Source: Chungangia koreensis (lineage in GTDB: Bacteria; Bacillota; Bacilli; Bacillales_A; Planococcaceae). Taken from it: a stretch of 14,079 nucleotides of DNA. The position numbers were made by a program, and so were the translations under genes. Below, one piece after another: positions 4,896 to 13,275 of this stretch. The stretch is from assembly GCF_042651785.1 (NCBI RefSeq), contig NZ_JBHSEC010000013.1, forward strand, positions 1 through 14,079. Reading direction: 5' to 3'. The number at the start of each line of letters is the position of its first letter. The stretch's first letter is position 1. The notes beneath the pieces are model-generated. The model did no database searches and had not been told where the DNA came from. It was given only the letters and a program-made list of their open reading frames with translations.

Positions 4896-6332
4896 TTATA
4901 GGTACTCAGTTAATCTTCTACGCATCAATTTATTCGAAGCATTACGTGGAAGCTCATTTACGATTTTAATGGCTTTCGGCACTTTATAACCAGCTAAAAC
5001 GGTTCTGGCAAAGTCCATTAGTTCTTCTTCCCTTACCTCACAGTTCAACACAACAAAAGCGGCTGGTACTTGTCCCCACTCCGTGTCATCAACACCACAA
5101 ACTCCTGCCTCACGTACGTTCGGATGCTTCACTAAGGCATTCTCGACTTCCGCGGGATAAATATTCTCCCCGCCAGAGATGATCAGATCTGAGCGGCGAT
5201 CGACAACATATAAATAGCCTTCCTCATCGATATAACCTATATCTCCCGTATGGAGCCAACCATCAATTTGCGCTGGCCGCTCTTCATTTCTTCCAACATA
5301 TCCAGGAGTGACATTACCTCCCCGAACACATATCTCTCCTTCTACGTTCGGGCCAGCTGCTCCGTCAATCCGAATATGGGTCAAGAATAGCGGTTTTCCT
5401 GAAGAACCTAACTTCCGAATGGCATCTTCAGGTGCTAACGTAGCAGCTTGGGAGGAAGTTTCAGTCATTCCATACGTTTGTAATACGGGAATCCCCTTTG
5501 CAAAGGCCCTATTCAGGTAATCCGAAGGAATTGGGCCTCCTCCCGCAAGCATTGTCTTAAAGTTCGGATGGACCTTCTCTTCTCTTCTCTCAAGCTCGCT
5601 CAAAATCCTCTCGAGTGTTACTGCCACAACCGACATCCTGGTTATCTCGCCAGCAGTCAGCTCATCCACTATAGGAGCTAAATCGAATTTTTGATACAGA
5701 CGTACCCTCATTCCATAGAGCAGCGAACGTACTAAAATAGAAAAGCCACTAATGTGGAAAATAGGAGAAGTACAAAGCCAAACATCATCCGGACTTACCC
5801 CCATATTAAAGGCTGATCCTGTTGCGCTTGTTGTATGATTTTCCACCGTCTGCCGGACACCTTTTGGAAAACCGGTAGTTCCTGATGTATACATAATGGT
5901 AATGGTACGGTCCGACGGCCATTCTAATTCCACTTTTACTTCTTCTGGACGAAGCTCTTTCAACTCATCCCAAGATAGGATCGGTTTACCGGTTCCTATC
6001 ACTTTGTCTTTATATTTAGAGTCCACCAAAACGAAATCCGGATCGGCATCGCTAATTTGGTAATGGATTTCACTTTCCGAAAGGCGTTCATTCAACATCA
6101 CCAATTCTGCTGACAACTGCAAGCACGCGTGGATTCCAAAGACTAACTGGGGATGGGAAGATGAAAGGATCGCTACTCTCGATTCCTTTTTTACACCCGC
6201 AGTCAACAAACACCCTGCCTGAAGTAGTGCCTCTTCCAATATTTCTTTAAACGTCCATTCTATATTCTCAAAGGATAAACCGATACGGTCAGGTGTCAAT
6301 TTGGCGCGTTGTACTAACCAGTTCGGATACAT
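4896..6332 (-). CDS. menE: o-Succinylbenzoate-CoA ligase MenE
   Basis: Adenylate-forming (ANL) enzyme of 478 residues. It converts o-succinylbenzoate, ATP and CoA to OSB-CoA in menaquinone synthesis. Motifs in order are Y-T-S-G-T-T-G-F-P-K-G near residue 150 (P-loop), Y-G-M-T-E-T-S-S-Q, W-L-H-T-G-D-I-G-Y, the hinge D-R-R-S-D-L-I-I-S-G-G-E-N-I-Y-P-A-E, and the C-terminal P-R-N-A-S-N-K-L with the catalytic Lys. The ATG at 6332 is chosen because AAGG lies 8 nt before it and B. subtilis MenE also starts just before P-N-W-L; ATG 6338 and GTG 6341 are too close to the Shine-Dalgarno. It is the last men gene here. A terminator hairpin separates it from menB and no menC follows, so its expression may be reduced or partly independent of the rest of the operon. 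Confidence 0.95.
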   Translation of the reverse strand: MYPNWLVQRAKLTPDRIGLSFENIEWTFKEILEEALLQAGCLLTAGVKKESRVAILSSSHPQLVFGIHACLQLSAELVMLNERLSESEIHYQISDADPDFVLVDSKYKDKVIGTGKPILSWDELKELRPEEVKVELEWPSDRTITIMYTSGTTGFPKGVRQTVENHTTSATGSAFNMGVSPDDVWLCTSPIFHISGFSILVRSLLYGMRVRLYQKFDLAPIVDELTAGEITRMSVVAVTLERILSELERREEKVHPNFKTMLAGGGPIPSDYLNRAFAKGIPVLQTYGMTETSSQAATLAPEDAIRKLGSSGKPLFLTHIRIDGAAGPNVEGEICVRGGNVTPGYVGRNEERPAQIDGWLHTGDIGYIDEEGYLYVVDRRSDLIISGGENIYPAEVENALVKHPNVREAGVCGVDDTEWGQVPAAFVVLNCEVREEELMDFARTVLAGYKVPKAIKIVNELPRNASNKLMRRRLTEYL

Positions 6333-6351
6333 AGTCATCACCTTCTCTTAG

Positions 6352-6378
6352 AAAAAAGCTGCCCTTTGCGGACAGCTT
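6352..6378 (-). terminator. Terminator/attenuator-like hairpin between menB and menE
   Basis: On the minus strand AAGCTGTCC pairs with GGGCAGCTT (6356-6364 and 6370-6378; one G-T wobble, 5-nt loop) and is followed by six Ts (6352-6357). It sits only 19 nt before the menE start codon, between two genes of the same pathway. Confidence 0.8.
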
Positions 6379-6398
6379 TCAATCATTCCACTTATCAA

Positions 6399-7217
6399 TC
6401 AAGGGAAACGTGGGAATTGACCGAAATCAGGTTTCCGTTTTTCCTTGAATGCGTCACGGCCTTCTTTCGCTTCATCTGTTGTGTAGTAAAGAAGAGTTGC
6501 ATCTCCAGCCATTTGTTGAAGACCTGCAAGACCATCTGTATCAGCGTTCATAGCAGCTTTCAAGAAACGAAGAGCAGTCGGGCTCTTCTCAAGCATTTCT
6601 TCACACCATTTAACCGTTTCGTCTTCAAGTTGTTCCAAAGGTACCACCGTATTTACCAAGCCCATATCGAGTGCTTCCTGTGCGTTGTATTGACGGCATA
6701 GATACCAGATTTCACGTGCTTTCTTATGGCCAACAATCCGGGCTAAATAACCTGAGCCGTAACCCGCATCAAACGAGCCCACATTAGGACCTGTTTGTCC
6801 AAAAATTGCATTATCAGCTGCAATCGTCAAGTCACAGACTACGTGCAATACGTGACCGCCACCGATTGCATAACCTGCAACCATCGCTACAACCGGTTTA
6901 GGAATCACACGGATTAGACGCTGTAAGTCCAATACATTCAATCGTGGAATTTGGTCTTCGCCAACATAACCACCGTGTCCACGGACCTTTTGGTCACCGC
7001 CTGAACAAAATGCTTTGTCTCCTTCACCTGTTAAAACAATGACACCAACATTTGAATCATCGCGTGCGTAGCTAAAAGCATCAATTAGTTCGTGAACCGT
7101 CTTCGGTGTAAATGCATTTCGCACTTCGGGACGGTTGATCGTAATTTTTGCAATTCCGTTATATGTTTCGTACTTGATCTCATCGTATGTACGTTCAGTT
7201 ACCCATTGACGTGTCAT
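6399..7217 (-). CDS. menB: 1,4-Dihydroxy-2-naphthoyl-CoA synthase MenB
   Basis: Crotonase-superfamily enzyme of 272 residues, the usual length. It closes the second ring of the naphthoquinone by turning OSB-CoA into DHNA-CoA. Visible marks are C-S-G-G-D-Q (residues 71-76), I-G-G-G-H (118-122) forming the oxyanion hole region, and F-G-Q-T-G-P-N-V-G-S-F-D (139-150). Gly143 in Q-T-G-P identifies the bicarbonate-dependent type I enzymes such as E. coli MenB; type II enzymes such as that of Mycobacterium have Asp there. The C-terminal F-G-Q-F-P-R-F-P tail is typical. The ATG at 7217 has GGAGGG 6 nt upstream. It follows menH by 12 bp and is followed by a terminator hairpin before menE. Confidence 0.97.
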   Translation of the reverse strand: MTRQWVTERTYDEIKYETYNGIAKITINRPEVRNAFTPKTVHELIDAFSYARDDSNVGVIVLTGEGDKAFCSGGDQKVRGHGGYVGEDQIPRLNVLDLQRLIRVIPKPVVAMVAGYAIGGGHVLHVVCDLTIAADNAIFGQTGPNVGSFDAGYGSGYLARIVGHKKAREIWYLCRQYNAQEALDMGLVNTVVPLEQLEDETVKWCEEMLEKSPTALRFLKAAMNADTDGLAGLQQMAGDATLLYYTTDEAKEGRDAFKEKRKPDFGQFPRFP

Positions 7218-7229
7218 ACAGACCCTCCT

Positions 7230-8057
7230 CTAATTCTGTTCTTTTAGATGTTCCGTTATTATTGTAGCAAACTGCTCCGATTTTTCCACGTGAATTGCAT
7301 GTCCTGCCCCTTTCACAATAACAGATTCAGCATTCGGAAGCTGTTTTTTCATTTCACCTGCAATCCTGCAGAATTTACTATCGAGTTCACCAGTAATAAG
7401 TAATACGGGAAATTTAAGTGTATCGAGTCGCCCCCAATTGGAAGGTTGCTTCCCGGTACCGATTCCTCTGAGGCTATTAGCCAAACCTAAAGTTCTTTGG
7501 GATAAGCGTTCTTTTCGAATGTCTTGAAGTTTGTTTTCACATAAAGCTTTTTGAGATTGGAATAAAGGAATTCCTTCCCAATAATTCACAAACTCTTCCA
7601 GTCCTTCGCTTTCAATACGATCGGCCAACGACTGGTCAGCTTTCACTCTTTGCTTGCGCTCACTCTCCACTTCCAAGCCGGGAGAAGAGCTTTCTAAAAT
7701 AAGTTTTTCGATACGTTCCGGATACCTAAGTGCGTAACTTAACGCGATCCGGCCTCCCATCGAATAACCTAAAAGAGTGAAATGTTCTAACGCTAACGCG
7801 TTAAATACATGATCCAAGTCCGTAATTTGCTCGCTCATTCCATACCTGTCCGGATTCCCAGGGGCATCCGTTCTGCCATGCCCTATTAAGTCAATGGCTA
7901 CACCTTTTATGGAGTCAGGAAGATTGGAAACCGTCTCTTCCCACGTCCCCGTACTACCGGTAAACCCGTGAAGAAGAATGAGCGTCCGGGAAGCATTAGG
8001 ATTCCATGTTTTCACATGAACGTTGATTCCTCGAATTGAAAAAAGTTGACTTACCAT
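7230..8057 (-). CDS. menH: SHCHC synthase MenH (alpha/beta hydrolase)
   Basis: Alpha/beta-hydrolase-fold lyase of 275 residues, YtxM in B. subtilis. It eliminates pyruvate from SEPHCHC to give SHCHC in the menaquinone pathway. The triad is readable: Ser99 in G-Y-S-M-G-G, Asp226 in T-G-E-L-D, His253 in G-A-G-H. The oxyanion segment L-L-H-G-F-T-G-S lies at residues 28-35 and the variable cap domain spans about 120-200. The ATG at 8057 overlaps the menD stop by 7 nt, with AGGAGC about 10 nt upstream, so translation is probably coupled to menD. It sits in the normal Bacillus order menF-menD-menH-menB, which separates it from the many other hydrolases of this fold. Confidence 0.95.
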   Translation of the reverse strand: MVSQLFSIRGINVHVKTWNPNASRTLILLHGFTGSTGTWEETVSNLPDSIKGVAIDLIGHGRTDAPGNPDRYGMSEQITDLDHVFNALALEHFTLLGYSMGGRIALSYALRYPERIEKLILESSSPGLEVESERKQRVKADQSLADRIESEGLEEFVNYWEGIPLFQSQKALCENKLQDIRKERLSQRTLGLANSLRGIGTGKQPSNWGRLDTLKFPVLLITGELDSKFCRIAGEMKKQLPNAESVIVKGAGHAIHVEKSEQFATIITEHLKEQN

Positions 8058-9760
8058 TTCGTTGAAAGCTCCTCATCAATCCGTTTCCACAGCTTCCGGT
8101 GGGTATCCGTATTCGTTTTCCGATCTGTAAAAGCTTCTATGATCCGGATTGGCTTCTTTTTTGGTTGCCGCATGGTTTGAATCATATCTTCTCTCGAGCG
8201 GACTGGGAAATATTCCGCGTCATACATTTTTGCGATCTCGCCAAAGGTCAAACCGGTCGGCGTGCCGAATAAATGTTCAAAATGTTCTTCCACTGTCGAC
8301 TGCGGCAAATAGGAGAAAATTCCGCCTCCGTCATTATTCATGATAACAACGGTCATATCGACCTCATGGAACCTTGAAATAATTAATCCGTTTTGATCGT
8401 GAAGGAAAGCTAAATCGCCGATCAGCAAATAGGCAGGTCTTTGATTAGCAGCCTGAATACCAAATGCAGTTGAAACAACACCATCAATACCATTAACCCC
8501 ACGGTTTGCATAGATACCGATATCCTTTTGGGTTTTCGAGAAGAATGTGTCGACATCCCGGATCGGCATCGAGCTACTTGCAATCAAATCGCTCTTAGAA
8601 GGCATTTCGTTGAAAAGGATACCCGCTAATGCACCCTCATCCGATTCCTCTTGAACATATCGTTCTGTTTGCTTGGAAGAAAGAGTATTAGCAGTGATCC
8701 AAAGTTCAAGCTGCGATGTTCCCTCTACTTGCACCTCTTGCCATAATACTTCCGGAGAAGCTTGAATATGGTAACTCGACCCTCCAAATGGATCACGGAA
8801 CGAAGGACTTTCATCAACAACAATAAATGGCTCTATGCGATGCGCTTTTAAGAACAAAGTAAGTGGTTTAGACACCGGTTGTGCCCCGAATCGGATGACA
8901 GCATCCGGAATCACTTTCTCTTTGAATACTTCCGACTTCAACAGTGCGTCGTATTGGTCAATAAGCAAATCTCTGCACGCATCCGGAACGTTGGAACGCA
9001 ATCTTGAAAGCGGATCAGCCAATACCGGCCAGTTGAGCTTCCTTGCAAAAGTCCAAAAATGTTCCATTTGAACATCGGGTTTCATTTCTCCGACGATAAT
9101 AATGCCACGTTTGGAATGAGCAACTGTTTCTTCTAACAGAGAGATCGCTTCACTATTTACAAGCTCACTTGAACCGAATCGTTTAACAAATGTAGATTTC
9201 CGTTCTTCCTGATCAAAGTCTATTAAGAGAGGTTCCCTTAACGGTACATTGATATGGACAGGGCCAAATGGGGCTGTTGTGGCAATAGAAACCGCCCGCT
9301 GCGTATGCCGCTCTACGAAACGGAGCACTTCTTCGTTATCTTCAGGAACAGGAAAATCAGTACTCCATTTTACGAACTGTCCATACATACGTAACTGGTC
9401 AATTGCCTGTGGCGCTCCGACTTCCCGGAGTTCAGGCGGCCGATCAGCAGTTAATACGATTAATGGTATACGGGAATAGAATGCTTCCACCACAGCCGGC
9501 ATATAGTTGGCCGCGGCGGTACCAGACGTGCAAAGGAGAACAGTCGGGCGATTTTCTGCCTTTGCCAACCCAAGAGCAAAGTAAGCAGCTGAGCGTTCAT
9601 CTATTTGGCGATACAAGGTGAAATCCTGTGATTTTACAAATGCATAAGCAAGTGGCGTAGACCGTGACCCAGGGCTTACTACTACATTCTTTGCCCCTCC
9701 ATCCCGAAGAGTTGAGACAATTTGAGTTACATAATCGGTCAAATGTTTTCGGTTATCCAT
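8051..9760 (-). CDS. menD: SEPHCHC synthase MenD (ThDP-dependent)
   Basis: Thiamine diphosphate enzyme of 569 residues. It joins 2-oxoglutarate-derived succinic semialdehyde to isochorismate, the committed step of menaquinone synthesis. The N-terminal Pyr domain has S-P-G-S-R-S-T-P (residues 29-36) and the ThDP-activating Glu55 in Q-I-D-E-R-S. T-S-G-T-A-A-A-N and A-D-R-P-P-E-L-R follow. The C-terminal PP domain has the Mg-diphosphate motif, from G-D-L at 448-450 to N-N-D-G at 475-478, and F-S-Y-L-P-Q. The ATG at 9760 has GGAGG 8 nt upstream and overlaps the menF stop by 8 nt. In turn the menD stop overlaps the menH start, so menF-D-H form a tightly coupled unit. Confidence 0.97.
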   Translation of the reverse strand: MDNRKHLTDYVTQIVSTLRDGGAKNVVVSPGSRSTPLAYAFVKSQDFTLYRQIDERSAAYFALGLAKAENRPTVLLCTSGTAAANYMPAVVEAFYSRIPLIVLTADRPPELREVGAPQAIDQLRMYGQFVKWSTDFPVPEDNEEVLRFVERHTQRAVSIATTAPFGPVHINVPLREPLLIDFDQEERKSTFVKRFGSSELVNSEAISLLEETVAHSKRGIIIVGEMKPDVQMEHFWTFARKLNWPVLADPLSRLRSNVPDACRDLLIDQYDALLKSEVFKEKVIPDAVIRFGAQPVSKPLTLFLKAHRIEPFIVVDESPSFRDPFGGSSYHIQASPEVLWQEVQVEGTSQLELWITANTLSSKQTERYVQEESDEGALAGILFNEMPSKSDLIASSSMPIRDVDTFFSKTQKDIGIYANRGVNGIDGVVSTAFGIQAANQRPAYLLIGDLAFLHDQNGLIISRFHEVDMTVVIMNNDGGGIFSYLPQSTVEEHFEHLFGTPTGLTFGEIAKMYDAEYFPVRSREDMIQTMRQPKKKPIRIIEAFTDRKTNTDTHRKLWKRIDEELSTKW

Positions 9761-11132
9761 TCAATTTTCCTCCAAAAGTCCGGAGCATCGGACGGAACTT
9801 GACTTTGGTTTCTTCGTATTCTGAGATCGGTTCGGAATCCGCTACTATTCCTCCTCCTGCATAGAGATAAGCAGAATCATGGTCAAGCAATGCAGAACGG
9901 ATCGCTACTGCAAATTCACCGTTGCCTGAAGCATCAATCCACCCGACTGGTGCGGCATAATAACCCCTGTCCATCTTCTCGGACTTACGAATAATTTCCA
10001 TGGAAAGTCCTCTCGGCACCCCGCCTAAAGCAGGTGTAGGATGAAGGGACTTTACTAATTGGAAGAGCGAAGCGTTGGATTTTAATCTACCCTCAACCGG
10101 TGTATATAAATGCTGGATATCACGAATCTTAAGCAGCTTCGGTTTTTTAGGAAGCTTATAGTTCTCGCAATACTCGTCGAAAATGGATGAAATCATATCG
10201 ACGACGTACTGATGCTCGCCTCGGTTTTTCGGATCATTTAACAATACATCCCCAAGCAATCGATCTTCTTCAGCCGTTTTACCACGTTTGATTGATCCTG
10301 CAAGACATGTAGATAATGCCTTCCCGCTTTCTACTTTCACTAATCTTTCAGGAGTGGCACCGCAAAACATTTGCGAGCCCAATTCTAAACCGAAATGATA
10401 GCTTTCAGGTTGTTCCATCGAAATACTGCGTAATGCCGCAGAGGAATTGAACTTCTCTGCAAAAGTGAGTTTTAATGACCTTGCTATTACCACTTTGTCA
10501 GCACGTCCATCACGGATTAAACCAGTCACACTGCTAACCGCATCTAAATAGTCTTGTTTCTTTCGTTCTTCGATTGACAGAATCTCTGGTTTTACGAATG
10601 GTTTCCATTCATTCACTTGAGCAGCATGGATCAGGCGATCCCTTTCTGCACGTAATTCATCAAAAGCCTGAGCCGAATAGTCAGCTCCAGTAATATAATT
10701 GATGGATACGTATGCACGGTCATCCTTTAAAACCAACTGAAAGGCTGGAACGACAAAATAAGCGTCCGGAAACTCGTCCCATTCTGAGGATAACGTATTT
10801 TGTCGATCAAAAGAAAAACCGCCAAACAGGATCGGTTGAATCTCTGGGTCTTCCATTACAATGGTGTTACACAGCATGTCCCACTCAGCTTGTACAGACT
10901 CGAAGGATTCATGCTCATTGTTTGAGATGACATATGCATGCCCAAGTCCGACAATCGTCTGTGTTTTCTCTGCGTTCTGCCAATAGAAGCGTTCGCCTTC
11001 ATAAGAAAAACCAGCCTCAAAAAAAGATAAGGCAGAAAGTCTATTCAATTCAATTGTTTCTATATAAAACCTCGTATTAGAGTCGATTAAACCAAGTTTA
11101 TAACCGGTGTTGGCACTCAACTTCCGATTCAT
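9753..11132 (-). CDS. menF: Isochorismate synthase MenF
   Basis: Chorismate-utilising (MST family) enzyme of 459 residues. It isomerises chorismate to isochorismate, feeding MenD. The C-terminal two thirds hold the catalytic domain: K-V-V-I-A-R-S-L near residue 220, G-A-T-P-E-R-L, L-A-G-S-I-K-R-G-K, H-Q-Y-V-V-D-M-I, H-P-T-P-A-L-G-G-V-P-R-G and G-W-I-D-A-S-G-N-G-E-F-A-V-A-I-R near the end. The genome context (menD, H, B, E and a divergent menA) argues for menaquinone rather than siderophore or salicylate synthesis. The ATG at 11132 has TTTGGAGG 8 nt upstream; the longer frame to 11147 would start inside that ribosome binding site. It is the first gene of the men operon and shares a 162-bp divergent region with menA. 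No convincing promoter could be read by eye. Confidence 0.96.
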   Translation of the reverse strand: MNRKLSANTGYKLGLIDSNTRFYIETIELNRLSALSFFEAGFSYEGERFYWQNAEKTQTIVGLGHAYVISNNEHESFESVQAEWDMLCNTIVMEDPEIQPILFGGFSFDRQNTLSSEWDEFPDAYFVVPAFQLVLKDDRAYVSINYITGADYSAQAFDELRAERDRLIHAAQVNEWKPFVKPEILSIEERKKQDYLDAVSSVTGLIRDGRADKVVIARSLKLTFAEKFNSSAALRSISMEQPESYHFGLELGSQMFCGATPERLVKVESGKALSTCLAGSIKRGKTAEEDRLLGDVLLNDPKNRGEHQYVVDMISSIFDEYCENYKLPKKPKLLKIRDIQHLYTPVEGRLKSNASLFQLVKSLHPTPALGGVPRGLSMEIIRKSEKMDRGYYAAPVGWIDASGNGEFAVAIRSALLDHDSAYLYAGGGIVADSEPISEYEETKVKFRPMLRTFGGKLNG

Positions 11133-11294
11133 TTCAAAAACCTCCAAATTAATAAAACAAATCCTTTTTACTGTTCTATTCTATCATAACTCTTTCCGTT
11201 ATTTACGGCACGGTTCAGGTGTTACCTTCCAAATATCATCAACTTGAAGTAAAATAGAAGGGTTGAACTTACTATACTTAGGAGAGAAAGATGC

Positions 11295-12206
11295 ATGTCT
11301 AACAAAACACAAACTAATAATAGCTTGGGTATGTGGTGGCAGCTTGCCCGTCCGCATACATTAACTGCTGCCTTTGTACCTGTTATATTAGGGACGGTAA
11401 TTGCCATAGAGGAAACGACCATTGATTGGATACTATTTGCGGCTATGTTAATTGCAAGTATCCTTATACAATCTGCTACAAATATGTTCAATGAATATTA
11501 CGATTTCAAAAGAGGTCTTGACACTAAAGAGTCAATCGGTATCGGTGGTGCAATCGTACGTCATGGCGTCAAACCAAAGACTGTCATGATTTTAGCCCTT
11601 ACGCTTTACGGGATTGCTCTACTGCTTGGGATATATATTTGTATGCAATCTTCGTGGTGGCTTGCAGTCGTTGGCGCTGTTTCCATGCTTATAGGCTACT
11701 TGTATACAGGAGGACCTCTACCGATTGCGTATACACCTTTCGGCGAGATCTTTGCCGGCTTGTTTATGGGAATGCTCATCATTCTCATCTCATTCTTTAT
11801 CCAAACTGGAACAGTTACTCCCTTATCAATTCTCATTTCGATCCCGATCATGATTTTGGTAGGACTAATCAATCTTTCCAACAATCTTCGGGATATAGAG
11901 GAAGATCGTGTGGGAGGCCGTAAAACTTTTGCCATCCTGGCAGGACGAAAAACAGCTATTAATACAATGCTAATTTTCTTCCTGATCGCTTACCTTTGGA
12001 TAATTGGATTAGTCCTGACTGGTCACCTTACTCCGTGGGCTCTAATTACGTTGATAAGCCTGCCGAAACCACTTAAAGCCATTAAAATCTTCAAGGCGCA
12101 TGAAGAGCCACTGAAAGTAATGCCTGCCATGAAAAACACAGCACAAACAAATACCTTTTTCGGATTACTTTTGAGCATTGGATTGCTTATAGGTATATTC
12201 ATTTAG
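11295..12206 (+). CDS. menA: 1,4-Dihydroxy-2-naphthoate polyprenyltransferase MenA
   Basis: Integral membrane UbiA-family prenyltransferase of 303 residues. It attaches the polyprenyl chain to DHNA, giving demethylmenaquinone. Two Asp-rich, Mg-diphosphate-binding motifs are present: N-x3-D-x5-D at residues 66-76 (N-E-Y-Y-D-F-K-R-G-L-D) and N-N-L-R-D-I-E-E-D-R near residue 200. Eight or nine hydrophobic helices are evident. The ATG at 11295 has GGAGAG 8 nt upstream. It diverges from menF, so the pathway enzymes and the prenylation step may be controlled from one intergenic region. It is followed by its own terminator. The methyltransferase (menG/ubiE) and prenyl diphosphate synthase are not in this window. 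Confidence 0.96.
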   Translation: MSNKTQTNNSLGMWWQLARPHTLTAAFVPVILGTVIAIEETTIDWILFAAMLIASILIQSATNMFNEYYDFKRGLDTKESIGIGGAIVRHGVKPKTVMILALTLYGIALLLGIYICMQSSWWLAVVGAVSMLIGYLYTGGPLPIAYTPFGEIFAGLFMGMLIILISFFIQTGTVTPLSILISIPIMILVGLINLSNNLRDIEEDRVGGRKTFAILAGRKTAINTMLIFFLIAYLWIIGLVLTGHLTPWALITLISLPKPLKAIKIFKAHEEPLKVMPAMKNTAQTNTFFGLLLSIGLLIGIFI

Positions 12207-12234
12207 CACATGCCGACACGCATGTGCTTTTTTT
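12205..12234 (+). terminator. Terminator after menA
   Basis: Perfect 9-bp stem AGCACATGC (12205-12213) with GCATGTGCT (12220-12228), 6-nt loop and a six-T tail. The stem begins inside the menA stop codon. Confidence 0.92.
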
Positions 12235-12238
12235 CATT

Positions 12239-12265
12239 GTTTAAGGTGACTTCAATAACGGGAAC
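12239..12265 (+). promoter_or_regulatory. Candidate sigma-B promoter of yteA
   Basis: GTTTAA (12239-12244) matches the sigma-B -35 exactly. GGGAAC (12260-12265) matches the -10 consensus GGGWAW in five of six positions, with a 15-nt spacer. It lies about 77 bp before yteA and just after the menA terminator. This is inference from motif and position only. Confidence 0.45.
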
Positions 12266-12342
12266 AGAAGGATACACAACTTAACATAAGAAAAACCATT
12301 TACGCTCATACTAATCCAGAACTCAGAAAAGGACGTGACACG

Positions 12343-13095
12343 ATGTTAACTGAAAAGCAAATACAATCGTTAAAATCACAGCTATTAGAAGAAAAAGAGC
12401 GCTTAGAAAAGAATATTAAAGAGACGGAACTGCGAGGCAGCGAGCGAGAATCTACTTCTGAACTCTCGATGTATGACAACCATCCTGGAGATCTGGGAAC
12501 AGAGCTCTTTGAAAGGGAAAAGGATATTGCCATTCAGACTCATTCCGACTCACAATTAGATAAAGTTGAAAAAGCACTTCAAGCGATTGAAAATGGAACA
12601 TATGGAGTATGTGAAGAATGCCATGAACCTATTTCATTTGAACGACTTGAAGCGGTTCCCTATACATTACGCTGCAAGGAACACACAACTGAACGTTCAG
12701 TACCGGAAGATAGACCTGTAGAAGAAGACATTTTGAATCCTCCAAAAGCAAACACGTTTTCTGACAGGCGCAGAGATGGAATCCGCGACTACAGGGATAG
12801 CTTCCAAGACGTCGCTCAATATGGAACTTCCGAAACACCGTCGGACTTCGTAGGCGACAAAGACAATTACGAAGAACTTTATGATTCCGATTTAAAAGAA
12901 GGGTTCACCGAGGAATACGAATCATTCAGTTCCACGGACATTACAGGAAAAAACGTTAAAGTTTATGACACACCAGAAAAAGAAGAAATAGAAGAAGACT
13001 TAGAGGATAAAAATTTAGATGCACCTTTTGGTGATCTACCTTACAAATTTACGGATGGCTATGTAGAAGATAATGCTGATGGAAAAACAAAATAA
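12343..13095 (+). CDS. yteA: YteA-like protein with DksA/TraR-type zinc finger
   Basis: Protein of 250 residues related to B. subtilis YteA, whose role is not established. Members of the DksA/TraR superfamily bind RNA polymerase in the secondary channel, but this is not shown for YteA. Residues 1-80 form a charged coiled coil. The zinc finger is Cys90-Cys93 (G-V-C-E-E-C) and Cys111-His114 (L-R-C-K-E-H); the spacing of DksA is kept, but the fourth ligand is His instead of Cys. From about 120 on there is a long, very acidic tail rich in Asp, Glu and Tyr, ending without a fold I can recognise. The ATG at 12343 has AAAGGAC 8 nt upstream. It sits next to the men genes as in B. subtilis. A sigma-B-like promoter precedes it and a strong terminator follows. 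Confidence 0.9.
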   Translation: MLTEKQIQSLKSQLLEEKERLEKNIKETELRGSERESTSELSMYDNHPGDLGTELFEREKDIAIQTHSDSQLDKVEKALQAIENGTYGVCEECHEPISFERLEAVPYTLRCKEHTTERSVPEDRPVEEDILNPPKANTFSDRRRDGIRDYRDSFQDVAQYGTSETPSDFVGDKDNYEELYDSDLKEGFTEEYESFSSTDITGKNVKVYDTPEKEEIEEDLEDKNLDAPFGDLPYKFTDGYVEDNADGKTK

Positions 13096-13102
13096 AATAA
13101 TG

Positions 13103-13139
13103 AAAGGCTGGTCCTCTTTAATAGATGGACCAGCCTTTT
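13103..13139 (+). terminator. Terminator after yteA
   Basis: Perfect 12-bp stem AAAGGCTGGTCC (13103-13114) with GGACCAGCCTTT (13127-13138) and a 12-nt loop, ending in four Ts. Confidence 0.92.
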
Positions 13140-13175
13140 GTAAATCTATGTTTTTGTTAAGTTCATGCTTTATGC

Positions 13176-13275
13176 TTATAACCGATTTTATGGTTTTATA
13201 ACCGATTACTTGAACTTTATAACCGATTATTCTAATTTATAACCGATTATTGAAAGATATAGCCGATTAAGTTAA
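13176..13275. repeat. Five-copy direct repeat array, 20-21 bp period
   Basis: The core ATAACCGATTA recurs five times; ACCGATT (GCCGATT in the last copy) begins at 13181, 13201, 13222, 13242 and 13262, giving spacings of 20, 21, 20 and 20 bp. Flanking bases are partly conserved as TTT before and TT(G/C)AA-like after the core. The end copies are degenerate. It lies between two convergent terminators, so it is not placed like an operator of a neighbouring promoter. The spacing equals two DNA helix turns. The function is unknown; it may be a protein-binding array or a simple tandem repeat. Confidence 0.85.

Noticed and set aside
11263..11278. menA promoter from TTGAAC and TATACT
   Set aside because: The boxes are only 4 nt apart, and a start from TATACT would fall inside the ribosome binding site.
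13176..13275. CRISPR array
   Set aside because: The repeat core is only about 11 bp, the gaps are about 9 bp and similar to each other, and no cas gene is present.
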